The translations under genes were made by a program, and so were the position numbers. A stretch of DNA of 17,515 nt from Coemansia sp. RSA 922 (lineage: Eukaryota > Kickxellomycota > Kickxellomycetes > Kickxellales > Kickxellaceae). How positions within the stretch are numbered: position 1 is the stretch's first letter; each line of letters starts with the position of its first letter. The stretch is from NCBI GenBank assembly GCA_027577415.1, contig JANBQS010000459.1, positions 1 to 17,515 of the forward strand. Direction: 5' to 3'. The notes beneath the pieces were generated by a model that made no database searches, had not been told where the DNA came from, and was given only the letters and a program-made list of their open reading frames with translations. Shown here in pieces: positions 6,001-14,549 of the stretch.

Positions 6001-8250
6001 ATGGACGACCTGTTACGCACACCAAAGTGTGAATCTCGGAGACTAGATGACGATTTGTCATTACAGTCACCACCAATGCTCGCACAAACACCACTCGTTA
6101 GACATTCAGGTGGCTCGCCAGAAGACGAGCCACTGTCAGTATTCGCAAAGCGTACAATCGACGATATAGCTACGCCTCGCAAACCCGGGTCTGCTGAGGC
6201 TCGTGCGCAAGTTGAAACAGCTTATATATACTCGCCTGCTCGTGGGCCTCCGTCTACTAAGCGGCAGAATCGGTCAGAGTCGCCACTGGGATTCAAGATA
6301 TCCCTTGGACATGAAGACCAAACTCCGGACATGTTGGGCGAGGTTGCGGCGGACTATGACGACTCGCTTTTGGCACAAAGTAGTTGCAATCTTTTATTCT
6401 CGCCTCCGAGGTTTGCGTTGGCGCCTGAGAGCAGCGCCAGCGCCGAGGAGTGTCAGGCAGCAGCGAGCAGTGGCAGCGCCGAAGAGAGTCTTGAAGCACC
6501 AGGCGGGGGTGATGATGGCATGCTAGTTGAGTACGCGGACAAGCATACAACTGTCGATGCGGCTGTGGGCTTGGCTGTGAGTGTTGATGTTGGCGAGCTA
6601 GAGTCCGAAGCAATGGACGCCGAGGACGCTGTAGTTAGTGCGCCGGCAGCCCGTGAGTCTACTGACGATGTTGCTATTGTCGCCGCCAATAGCACTGGCG
6701 TGGGAGAGCTAGTCGCAGAAAGCGACAGCGACATTGAATTCACTACCGCCCACACGCGCACTGAAACCGACAGTGACACTGAGTTCTGCTTCTCCGACAT
6801 GCACGCCAAATCCAATGAAGATTGTAGCGCAGGCCCTGAGGAGATGGACTGCAGCGCCAAGCAACTCGAAGACGAGTTCATACCGACTATGCAACCGACG
6901 CTGTCTGCTCTAGACGATGCTTTCCCCGCACTAGACGATACCTGCGATGATGATATGTTACGACCATTGACGCCAGTGCCTGCGGTTACAGTTGCTCGCT
7001 TGGAAATGCCAGCGATGGACAACTCGAAAGTTGAGCGGGCCGAACTGACTACAGCCAAGATTCTTTCTGATCCTGAGCTTTTGTACGCCGCATCGATCCC
7101 GCTTCCTGGCACGCCAGCACTAGCCAACCAGTCGACTCCTGCGGCCGACCGGGCTACTGGCTCTGAAGACTCTGCCGACTTTTACATTCCGACCAGTTGG
7201 CTGATGAACCCCAGCACTGGCCCGCGCAACGACCGCAGTCAGCCGCAGTCGCATACTGGCACAGCCGACCACCCATCCCCGAGTCTTGAACCCACCAGCG
7301 CCCAGGCCGACAGTCTTATCCCTGTGACACCAGCCAACCAACGACTGCTGGACAGCCTTGAGATCCAGTGGGTATCGCCCCGTCGAGTGCCAAAGTTCAG
7401 CGACGTAGATATGGAGGCGGTGCGCACAGAGTACGAGGAGAAGATGAGGCGGCAAAACGAGCTACGCGAGATGCTGTTAGAGGCGCTCAAGGAAGAGTAC
7501 GCTGCCAATATGCGCAAACATGAGGATATAGCCGACCAGGCTTTGCGCGAGGCCGAGGAACTGTTCCAAAAGCACGCCGAGCAGCGTGAACGTGAGTTTG
7601 AGGAGCGGCTGCGGGCAGCCGAGGCAAACCATTTGGGAGAGATTGCCAGGCGTGACGAGGATACTAGGGTTCAGGAAGCTCAGCTGAGTCGTGAGATTGA
7701 GAACCTCATTACTGAGCGTGCTGATATTAGCAATGAGTTGGCGCAGACTAGACAGACGCTAGACGAGTATGTGGCCACGTCTGGCCGTCTGATGGATGAA
7801 AAGGACTCGGAGATCAATGGACTGACCCGCGAATTGGCCAAGCTGACTTTGGACCGACAGCGGCTGCAAGAGCAGTTGAATGAGGCCGTTAAAAATACTG
7901 AGGACTTGTTTGCTAAGAACACAGATGCCATGCAAATGATCGACGCGCTGGAGGCTGCCAAGAAGCAGTCCGATGAGCTCAATAGCAATTTGCATCACGA
8001 TGTTTTGGTATCTGAGGAGCGTGCGGCAAAGATCAAGGAGTATGCGGAGGGTAAATTGGGAGAAGCTAACGCGGAAATCTGTTCTGCTCACGAGCAGCTG
8101 GCTGCCATACGTCAGGACGCAGCTACGCTCAAGGCTCAGGCAACAAAGTCAGATGCTAGGGCTCGGTCATTGCAAATCCAGCTCGACTCGACGAAACGCC
8201 AAAACGAGGAGCTGCTGGCTTTGTGTGAGAGGCTTGAAGGATCTTTCTGA
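6001..8250 (+). CDS. TACC-domain coiled-coil protein (spindle/microtubule organiser, Alp7/Mia1-like)
   Basis: The 749-residue protein starts at MDDLLRTPK; the frame is open back to 5944 but without an earlier ATG. The C-terminal part (about residues 465-749) is a continuous coiled coil. Its last 120 residues match the TACC domain: DLF followed by a long heptad region, YAEGKLGEANAEI at 681 onward (compare HAEEKLDRANAEI in animal TACC3), and a C-terminal NEELLALCERL (compare EIEELTKICDEL). The N-terminal 450 residues are disordered, acidic and Ala/Ser-rich, as in 'transforming acidic coiled-coil' proteins. They contain paired acidic motifs (SDSDIEF, SDTEF) and minimal CDK sites TPRK (58-61) and SPRR (459-462). 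TACC proteins bring XMAP215/Alp14-type microtubule polymerases to spindle poles and kinetochores. Mitotic CDK control is inferred. The gene ends in TGA. Confidence 0.8.
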   Translation: MDDLLRTPKCESRRLDDDLSLQSPPMLAQTPLVRHSGGSPEDEPLSVFAKRTIDDIATPRKPGSAEARAQVETAYIYSPARGPPSTKRQNRSESPLGFKISLGHEDQTPDMLGEVAADYDDSLLAQSSCNLLFSPPRFALAPESSASAEECQAAASSGSAEESLEAPGGGDDGMLVEYADKHTTVDAAVGLAVSVDVGELESEAMDAEDAVVSAPAARESTDDVAIVAANSTGVGELVAESDSDIEFTTAHTRTETDSDTEFCFSDMHAKSNEDCSAGPEEMDCSAKQLEDEFIPTMQPTLSALDDAFPALDDTCDDDMLRPLTPVPAVTVARLEMPAMDNSKVERAELTTAKILSDPELLYAASIPLPGTPALANQSTPAADRATGSEDSADFYIPTSWLMNPSTGPRNDRSQPQSHTGTADHPSPSLEPTSAQADSLIPVTPANQRLLDSLEIQWVSPRRVPKFSDVDMEAVRTEYEEKMRRQNELREMLLEALKEEYAANMRKHEDIADQALREAEELFQKHAEQREREFEERLRAAEANHLGEIARRDEDTRVQEAQLSREIENLITERADISNELAQTRQTLDEYVATSGRLMDEKDSEINGLTRELAKLTLDRQRLQEQLNEAVKNTEDLFAKNTDAMQMIDALEAAKKQSDELNSNLHHDVLVSEERAAKIKEYAEGKLGEANAEICSAHEQLAAIRQDAATLKAQATKSDARARSLQIQLDSTKRQNEELLALCERLEGSF

Positions 8251-8617
8251 TATGTCGTTTTATAATTTTTCTTTTCTTCCCTTTGTGCTTGATGTGACAA
8301 TATACTTTGCTTGTGTTCAGAGTGGCGCCTTTCTAATGGCGGCTTTTTCAAGAGGGTGATTGATGGCGCAGGAAAGTGGTCCAAATATTGCCTCCCCTGT
8401 TTAGGGATGCATTGTGTGATTTGTTTTGGTGTTTTCATTTTTCTCTTCGCAGAATACAGTTTTGCGGTCTACTGCTCATAGACCAACCATGTTTGTCCAT
8501 GAGGTGTCGGTAGGCTAGACCACGGAGCACAATTTCTCTCTTTACTAATATTTTTTATCTCTATCACTTTACTTTTTAACGTCTTTATTACCTACTTCCT
8601 ATAACATCTATTTAGTT
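8251..8617. other. Gap between the TACC gene and the small secreted protein gene
   Basis: These 367 bp should hold the 3' end of the TACC transcript and the promoter of the next gene. A perfect 6-bp hairpin lies at 8466-8484 (GGTCTA, 7-nt loop, TAGACC), and TAGACC recurs at about 8515-8520. The last 80 bases are pyrimidine-rich with scattered TA steps, typical of a fungal core promoter. I see no other gene. Confidence 0.5.
8466..8484. repeat. Short perfect inverted repeat (hairpin)
   Basis: GGTCTA / TAGACC with a 7-nt spacer (CTGCTCA), about 130 bp before the start of the secreted-protein gene. It could be a dyad binding site or an RNA hairpin. The same half-site TAGACC occurs again about 35 bp downstream. 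Confidence 0.35.
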
Positions 8618-8902
8618 ATGCGCTTCTTTACTATTGTATCGGCTTTCTCTATGATGCTGGGTTGTGCTCTGGGCAGCCCAGTCGTTTTTGGCCAAGGCGT
8701 ATTTGACCCGATTACTGGTTCTCACTCTTTTACAAGTGGTGTGGGTGCTGTCGATGCTGCTGGAAATTCGTTCCTTCGTGTCGATCAAGACACTAGTGTT
8801 CATGGCATGGGGTTTGTCGGTCTAAACGAAAACTCTGTGAGCAATCAGTTGGGCGGTCCAGCGGTGGAAGCTAACGGAGCAGTCGTCGTCACAGTAGACT
8901 AA
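8618..8902 (+). CDS. Small secreted protein of unknown function
   Basis: The 94-residue ORF has a clear signal peptide: MRFFTIVSAFSMMLGCALGS, with Arg at position 2, a hydrophobic core and small residues before the likely cut near residue 19-20. The mature part of about 75 residues has no cysteine and is rich in Gly, Val, Ser, Asn and Asp. Two loosely similar blocks are visible (GVGAVDAAGNSFLRVDQD and GGPAVEANGAVVVTVD), suggesting a small repeated beta structure. The lack of cysteines sets it apart from typical cysteine-stabilised fungal effectors and hydrophobins. It has its own promoter and converges with the acyltransferase gene. The secreted location is well supported; the role is unknown. 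Confidence 0.7.
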   Translation: MRFFTIVSAFSMMLGCALGSPVVFGQGVFDPITGSHSFTSGVGAVDAAGNSFLRVDQDTSVHGMGFVGLNENSVSNQLGGPAVEANGAVVVTVD

Positions 8903-8972
8903 ATACTCCACAAATTCATTTGTGCGAAATCTCGGTATACTTTTTTTTGTCTGGCTCCCCCCTTTTTTAACG

Positions 8973-8991
8973 AATGCCTCTTGGAGGCGTT
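8973..8991 (+). terminator. Hairpin downstream of the secreted-protein gene
   Basis: AATGCCTC, loop TTG, GAGGCGTT: an 8-bp stem with one G-U pair, 70 bp after the stop codon and just after a run of T. It may mark the 3' end region shared by two convergent genes. Eukaryotic 3' ends do not need a hairpin, so this is a structural observation only. Confidence 0.25.
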
Positions 8992-9118
8992 GTAGTTACG
9001 CTTTATTGACCTGCTTTGGTTAAGAGTGTGACATAATGATTACACGACTTTTTTCTTTTTTTTTTTCATGTTTTGGCTTGATAAAAAATATACGAGATTT
9101 CTTTTAACTATAATAATA

Positions 9119-10606
9119 TCAATATAAAACTTCTAAATATTCGTTAAACTCGGAATCGTTGATTATAAGCTGGTAGATGTCTTCACGTAACGCAATGTCG
9201 ATATTAGTTGTCGGCGCCTTGGCAGATTGAGCGGTAGACCGAGTAGGCATCCAGAGAGAGAACCCAGGTGTAATATATGCCGGGATATCGATATGCACGG
9301 GCTTACCAAATCCAAAATCAACCATATCAAACATCGGGAATCCGTTGATGATCGATGCCGAAAAGAACGAGTTACTGGGATGGAATATCGAAATCAGCTT
9401 TTGCAAGTCCTCAGGGCTTGACAAAAGTAACGACATGTTTCTTGCGTAGGCCGGTGATAGGATACTGAGCTGTTGACGGATCCATGTCGCAGTGTCGGTA
9501 ATCGTTTGGCGCTGCATTTGGCTCTTATCCATATGCATTATTAGTGGGAATGAGGCATTGCCGGTGTAGGTTGGTGGAAGACCGATACGGCTGCGCATAT
9601 CACAGGCTAGCATCATACAGGTGTTCGGGTCGCTTGGGTCCAACTCGTAGTGGGCACGGGTTATTGCACGCCAAATCACGGAGCAGACTAGGTCGTTGGT
9701 CGATACGTACGTAATGTTGTGAGCATGCACAAACGGCATATGCTCCGGTGAGCAGTTGGCTAGCTGTCCGTGCACTGCCTTTAGCCGAGTGACAGCTTTG
9801 TGGGTCAAAGTGAACTTGCGCACGCTGTAATCATACGTGTCGGCAGAAAATACGCTGGACGTTTGCAGGCGGCGCTCGGTTACACGGTCAAAGAACTGCG
9901 ACAACTCGTCTATGTACTCGGCGGCTACATCGCTGGCTTTTTCAACGCCCTGGCTGTGCACCGGTGGTGGGAGTTTGTCAAACATTGGTGACCGACTTGG
10001 CAACAGTGGCTCCTTGTCTTGTGGACGAACTAGGAATCGACCACCATACTTTTTGCACATATCCTGACATATCTGAGCCCAAACACTGTAGAACCGCCAT
10101 GCGCCATTACCATCGACAATTAGGTGGCGAATCTTTATGTGCACGCTAATCCCGCCACACACATACCGCACAATATGGACGCCGACCATAGGTTGGGATG
10201 GCCGCTGCGCCAAATCCATCGTGTACGTAGCCTGAGGCCAGTGCGACCAAGCAAATCCATTGCGCTGTAAACTAGCTATCGACATGTTGCTAACCGACAC
10301 TTCGGTGATATCTGGCCAATTGAGATTATCAGGGTCTACAACAACTTTAAGCCCACAGTTATCGCTGGTAGGAACTGCGCGACCTAACATAATTGGGAAC
10401 TGCTGAACGGCGGTTATCAGTGAGGCTTTGAGGCGGCCTACAAGTAATCGACGCTTCTTGTGGCGTTTGGATGCCCCGTAATAAAATAGCACAAAGTTAA
10501 GGTCTGCATCGCCCTGAGCGATGTCGATACTCGATAGCTCGAATTCCTGCGCCTGGATTGGAGAACTAACAGTATGACGACTACTGGTCTTGCGGTTTGA
10601 CTGCAT
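9119..10606 (-). CDS. BAHD/trichothecene-acetyltransferase-like acyltransferase (Transferase family)
   Basis: A 495-residue protein, within the usual 430-520 of the family. The catalytic HxxxD motif is H161-L-I-V-D165 (context KIRHLIVDGNGAW), where the His acts as general base. The second family signature, normally DFGWG, is present as DFGFG at 430-434. These enzymes move an acyl group from acyl-CoA to an alcohol or amine of a small molecule. In fungi they often decorate secondary metabolites (trichothecene 3-O-acetyltransferase type), but the substrate cannot be read from sequence. There is no signal peptide, so it is probably cytosolic. The basic N-terminal 20 residues precede the conserved fold. 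It is transcribed towards the secreted-protein gene and ends in TGA, with about 216 bp between the convergent stops. Confidence 0.85.
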   Translation of the reverse strand: MQSNRKTSSRHTVSSPIQAQEFELSSIDIAQGDADLNFVLFYYGASKRHKKRRLLVGRLKASLITAVQQFPIMLGRAVPTSDNCGLKVVVDPDNLNWPDITEVSVSNMSIASLQRNGFAWSHWPQATYTMDLAQRPSQPMVGVHIVRYVCGGISVHIKIRHLIVDGNGAWRFYSVWAQICQDMCKKYGGRFLVRPQDKEPLLPSRSPMFDKLPPPVHSQGVEKASDVAAEYIDELSQFFDRVTERRLQTSSVFSADTYDYSVRKFTLTHKAVTRLKAVHGQLANCSPEHMPFVHAHNITYVSTNDLVCSVIWRAITRAHYELDPSDPNTCMMLACDMRSRIGLPPTYTGNASFPLIMHMDKSQMQRQTITDTATWIRQQLSILSPAYARNMSLLLSSPEDLQKLISIFHPSNSFFSASIINGFPMFDMVDFGFGKPVHIDIPAYITPGFSLWMPTRSTAQSAKAPTTNIDIALREDIYQLIINDSEFNEYLEVLY

Positions 10607-11180
10607 GGATTACAAAAAAAGGTATATGAGTGATAATAACTGATAGAGACTGAGGATTAGAAGCAGAAAGGGAGGGGTGTGTTTGCTGTCAATAGCAAAA
10701 AATTATTTGTTGTCAACTTTTGCCTTGAGAAAAAAAGGGGGACAACAGGGACAGCAGGGATGATTATAAGCGGCTTGGCAAAGATTCACTAGCGCTTAAC
10801 ATTTGTTTTTCTTTTTATGTCTATCTTCTACCACTGCCGGTGCTGATGGTTCCTCCTTCGCTATCGGGGAATGCAATTGTTCTTATGTGTGGTGGCGTAT
10901 TTATCAATGGCGCAGAGAACCTGGTGTCTCCAAGTTCACATGGTTTCGTAGCATTATGATCCACGCCACAAAGTAGGAATGAACTTGTCCTATTATTTTT
11001 TAATTCGCTCGGATGATACCTCACTTTCGATCATGCAAAACGTCATTTGTGACCTATTGCATGAATTTTTTAAACATCCAAATCTGCTTATTGCTTGGTA
11101 CTCATTTTCATGATCCGTCATATTCTTCTACTCTTCCTTGCTCTTTTTGCCACCTATAAATTGAAGCACAGCCATGAACA
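10607..11180. promoter_or_regulatory. Divergent promoter region between the acyltransferase and F-box-like genes
   Basis: About 570 bp. A TATAAA lies at 11155-11160, only 21 bp before the F-box-like ATG. An ATG at 11174 opens a short overlapping out-of-frame ORF, and another ATG at 11110 opens a longer one running into the gene in a different frame. A 37-codon plus-strand ORF at 10846-10959 (MVPPSLSGNAIVLMCGG...) has an ATG and a hydrophobic middle, but nothing shows it is used. Confidence 0.4.
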
Positions 11181-12917
11181 ATGCTTTCTCTATCACCACT
11201 CCAACTACTCCCCTCTCATATCGTCCAGTTGGTTGTTGATTACGTCAGTTGTTGCATTCCACCGCTGTTTGACAGTGCTAATTATGGCGGAAACAATTCT
11301 GAATGGCGTTTATTGCAGAAAATGCCACTACTGTGGATTTGCCACAACTTTCGAGATGTTGTTTATTCACGCTATAGCAAGGTATGCGCGTTAAAGCTAT
11401 GTACCCAATTGAACAAAGCAACTACTACATGGCGTTCTTGGCCAGAATGTCTTCAGGAGAACGTGCACCCATTACACGGTCTAGCCAAAGAGTTACTTAT
11501 CAAGGTTGATGCTTGGAATATTATCAACGGCAAGTTGCTGGTGGCTCTGTCTCGCGCGCCATATAGCAAGTGTTTATTTCCTAGAGTTCGAGTGTTTGAG
11601 CTGTGGTTTGGATCTGACTCGTTTGGAAAGAGCTCTAGTGTTCGCCCATCTACGATTAGAGCCAATATCGGCGATTTCGTGAGTCGGCTATTCCAAATGG
11701 CGCTGGCGGCTAACAAAATCAAAATTTCAGGCAGCTGCTTCAAATGGTGCTTGCCGGAGTCCGCCAGGCCGTATTTCATCCAATTAGTGTTGAAGCTCTG
11801 TCAAAGTTTTAAACACATCGAGTACAACATCCGCTCCGATTATGACAAGTTTACGAGTCAACAGGTCGACACGATTCGTGAGTTGTTGCATCTAAACTAT
11901 AACATCAACGATGACTGCGAGGAGACCTTACAGCTAGCGCGCCAGAACGCACCGACATTGCAGTCCTTGACCATTTGTTTCAACAGCGTCACAGACATCT
12001 CTAGCCTCGTCCAAGATTATGACGGTAGTTACGCCGAGTACCCTTGTTTGCGTACGCTGGAACTTCGTAATGATTCGGAATTGGACACGTTGTATTCTGA
12101 TGATGTGAGGTTCAGTCGGACCGAGCTGAATATTTTGAGGTTGCCAGTCTTCGCTGGTGCAATTACATTCCCAGGACTTCGGCGCTTATGCATCCAGATA
12201 GACTACCCATTCGGCGATGATACGTTGTTCAGGGGAAACTCTGCCACACTCGAATACTTGGACTTGCAGCTCTTCCCGGCATTAATCGACAGAGTTAATC
12301 ATTACAAGGTGTTTACGCCCGAGAGTCACCCGAAGCTGCGGTATATTAGGACTACTCAGTTGGTGAACTACGAGCTTCCCAATTTTGCAACCGCCGAAGA
12401 ATATGTGCGGTTTGCGCTCAGCGTTGAACCACACGCGCAGGTACGAATGATACACGACTTGCCATACGATGCTGACCTTATTCCTATCCCACCGCTATTC
12501 GATGGCTTTACTGACCTACATACGCTTTCTATGCCGAACATGTGCCCGGTATTCAGGGACGTTGTTTCTCTTATCAAGTCGCTTCCAAATCTCACTTACT
12601 TGTGTACCTATTCTCCCACATTTGGTCGGATGCCAAAAGGCGTGACTGTGAGAAAACTACCTGCCTATGTAATATCAAAGTATGCCCCAGTGAGTGAGCG
12701 ATTTCGGCGTTGGCATTTCGACTACGAACACAATTGCAAGCCTAGCGAAATAGCGAGATGTGTGCTGCTGTTGGCGCTAGTATGCCCCAATTTTGATTTT
12801 ATTGACCCACACTACTATCGGCACCCTTGGCTTATGTCTCATATGAAAAGGGTAGCTGGCTTACAGGGATTCAAGGATCACACAAAGCGGTTACAGAGGC
12901 TATTGACCGAGCCATGA
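11181..12917 (+). CDS. F-box-like / leucine-rich-repeat-like protein
   Basis: The 578-residue protein opens with an F-box-like helix pattern (LPSHIVQLVVDYV, then PLLWICHNFRDVVYSRY). A long region follows with repeated spaced leucines typical of degenerate LRRs (LQSLTICFN, LRTLELRND, LRRLCIQID, LEYLDLQLFP, LRYIRTTQL, LHTLSMPNM, LTYLCTY). F-box proteins link substrates to SCF ubiquitin ligases through Skp1, with the LRR binding the target. I associate large families of this style with Coemansia-type fungi (from memory, not searched). No introns are visible. Context is peculiar: a TATA-like box sits 21 bp upstream, and an out-of-frame ATG at 11174 precedes the chosen start. Initiation may therefore be leaky, or the true start may be a later Met. 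The gene ends in TGA, 46 bp from the stop of the convergent oxygenase gene. Confidence 0.7.
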   Translation: MLSLSPLQLLPSHIVQLVVDYVSCCIPPLFDSANYGGNNSEWRLLQKMPLLWICHNFRDVVYSRYSKVCALKLCTQLNKATTTWRSWPECLQENVHPLHGLAKELLIKVDAWNIINGKLLVALSRAPYSKCLFPRVRVFELWFGSDSFGKSSSVRPSTIRANIGDFVSRLFQMALAANKIKISGSCFKWCLPESARPYFIQLVLKLCQSFKHIEYNIRSDYDKFTSQQVDTIRELLHLNYNINDDCEETLQLARQNAPTLQSLTICFNSVTDISSLVQDYDGSYAEYPCLRTLELRNDSELDTLYSDDVRFSRTELNILRLPVFAGAITFPGLRRLCIQIDYPFGDDTLFRGNSATLEYLDLQLFPALIDRVNHYKVFTPESHPKLRYIRTTQLVNYELPNFATAEEYVRFALSVEPHAQVRMIHDLPYDADLIPIPPLFDGFTDLHTLSMPNMCPVFRDVVSLIKSLPNLTYLCTYSPTFGRMPKGVTVRKLPAYVISKYAPVSERFRRWHFDYEHNCKPSEIARCVLLLALVCPNFDFIDPHYYRHPWLMSHMKRVAGLQGFKDHTKRLQRLLTEP

Positions 12918-12963
12918 TTAAGCATATCAATATATTACTGGTCTCAATATGTAGAGAACTATT

Positions 12964-14049
12964 TCAATACCCAGTGCTGGACGCTGTGGTAATAATACCA
13001 TGGTCTTTGGCCAACTGAGCATAGAATTTGGCGCCCACATCGCGATGAGACGAAATCCGATTCAAAACTGCATAGAGTCCCGGATCGTTCTGGTACACTT
13101 GACCAAACTGATGACCAGAATCAGTGACTACAGTTTGTGGGCGTTGATCGAGGATGCGTTGAGGAATTTCAACGGGCGTTAGCTTTTTGTCTAAGCGCGC
13201 ACCTAGGAAGAACGGAATCGAGTAGCGAGGTCCACGGCCAGGTGGCGGGTTTAAAACGCGATGGGTAGTAGCAATGGCGACATTCTGGACCAAGTACTCC
13301 AGACCAGTGCCGATGTTTACGACAAATGTGTTGGGTATCGCAGGAGCATCTATCCAAGCGCCAGCGTGGTTCTGGACCTGTAGTCCGGGCAAGTCATTGG
13401 CCTGGTATAGGAGAGTGAGGAGTGATGCTGTGTCGCGGTGCGGCCCTACGCCCTGTGTGCCATCCTGTGGGTCGAGCTGGTCAACGGCCGGGTACTTTAT
13501 TAGCTTGGCCCGATGTTGTTGACCGGGTAGAACAAAGTGATCCAGCAGCGTATTAGGCTCGAGTCCCAAAGCCTTAGCGACGAGTCTAGTCAATTTTTCG
13601 GCCAGATCCTGCGCCTGGCTATGAAACGACAATATGGATTGGCGGAATCCAGGCAACACATCTTCCTCGGGCCACAAGTTGGGTCCTGTGAGTCGTTCGT
13701 GGATATGGCGGCCCTCGGTCCAAGTGGCTGGTAGTTCGTTGGCAAAATCAAATTGCTCGCGATTGTCTTTCCTATCCTTGGTGATCTCGTTGCCCTGGAT
13801 ACTATAGCCCAAGAATGTCGGTGAGTAAATCTTGTCGGTTTTCAATTTTTCGTCTAGCGGGAGATCAAAGTAGCCGATAGTTTGCTTGGTCAGACTGTCG
13901 AGAAACTCGGATGTGATTCCATGACCCTTGACGTAGAAGAATCCGATGTGAATAAGTGCGTGCTGTAGTTCGGCCAAAAAGTCATCCTTGTTGCTGATGG
14001 CTTTCGCCAGATCGAGGACTGGGATAGAGGTAAAGTCTGTGGTAGTCAT
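12964..14049 (-). CDS. 2-oxoglutarate/Fe(II)-dependent oxygenase, isopenicillin-N-synthase-like
   Basis: A 361-residue protein, typical length for the family. The N-terminal DIOX_N region begins IPVLDLAKA and includes the IGFFYVKGHGI block. The iron ligands are visible: H204-x-D206 (GPHRDTASLLTLL) and H263 (TTHRVLNP). The 2-oxoglutarate-binding RxS is R275-Y-S277. Members hydroxylate, desaturate or close rings on small molecules, using O2 and 2-oxoglutarate. Fungal members act in secondary metabolism, in detoxification or on nutrients; the substrate here is unknown. There is no targeting signal. It diverges from the histidyl-tRNA synthetase gene across about 500 bp and converges on the F-box-like gene with 46 bp between stops, so the 3' untranslated regions probably overlap. 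Confidence 0.88.
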   Translation of the reverse strand: MTTTDFTSIPVLDLAKAISNKDDFLAELQHALIHIGFFYVKGHGITSEFLDSLTKQTIGYFDLPLDEKLKTDKIYSPTFLGYSIQGNEITKDRKDNREQFDFANELPATWTEGRHIHERLTGPNLWPEEDVLPGFRQSILSFHSQAQDLAEKLTRLVAKALGLEPNTLLDHFVLPGQQHRAKLIKYPAVDQLDPQDGTQGVGPHRDTASLLTLLYQANDLPGLQVQNHAGAWIDAPAIPNTFVVNIGTGLEYLVQNVAIATTHRVLNPPPGRGPRYSIPFFLGARLDKKLTPVEIPQRILDQRPQTVVTDSGHQFGQVYQNDPGLYAVLNRISSHRDVGAKFYAQLAKDHGIITTASSTGY

Positions 14050-14549
14050 AATATTTAGTGTAAAAGAAAATATGTTTCAGTGGGGAAAAAAATAGGGGTA
14101 AAGTGGTGTCGGAGCAGCATACGAATCATTTTATAGCTGCAAAAGCGTGGGTACGCGGGATGAGCAGCGGAAGACAAGAAAGGAATATATTGCGTGATTT
14201 CGCACCTGATGGCGTATTGGCCACATATGTCGCCTTTACATACATTTGCTCTTGGACGCAAACAGTACCGCTATTTCTGGAACAGAGAACGCTCGTGCGC
14301 GCTTATTAGAAGCCGCATAGGATATTTGTAAGCGCAGTACTACTTCAATATTTCCTTTTTCGAGTGCTCGCTGGATATGCCTTTTTTAGGCCCCTGAGAT
14401 CAAGCAGAAAAGCTGATCTTGATTAGCGATTTGGTGAATCACTTTCTTGACTTCAAGTCTAGCGAATTGTATTTTCTTGTTGTTGAATCCGATTTAACAT
14501 CTTTATTTTTATCCGCATTTAGGCAAATTATTTTGTCAAGCAGTCAACT
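14050..14549. promoter_or_regulatory. Divergent promoter region between the oxygenase and histidyl-tRNA synthetase genes
   Basis: 500 bp with no supported gene; short ORFs on both strands start at non-ATG codons or lack coding character. Two dyads stand out. One is AGATCA ... TGATCT at 14397-14419, extended by GC/GC with a bulged A and also able to pair as ATCAAG/CTTGAT. The other is a perfect 11-nt inverted repeat GACTTCAAGTC at 14449-14459. I see no exact Gcn4 site (TGACTC). An in-frame TAG lies ten codons before the synthetase ATG. Confidence 0.4.

Noticed and set aside
6453..7127. 224-codon Ser/Ala-rich minus-strand ORF inside the TACC gene
   Set aside because: Mirror of the acidic Ala/Ser-rich N-terminal coding region on the plus strand; low-complexity shadow.
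10821..11024. 67-codon minus-strand ORF between the acyltransferase and F-box-like genes
   Set aside because: It starts at GTG, has no domain, and competes with equally plausible frames on the other strand.
14103..14309. 68-codon plus-strand ORF upstream of HisRS as a mitochondrial presequence exon
   Set aside because: It starts at GTG rather than ATG, is not presequence-like, and no clear donor links it to the HisRS first exon, which has an in-frame TAG ten codons before its ATG.
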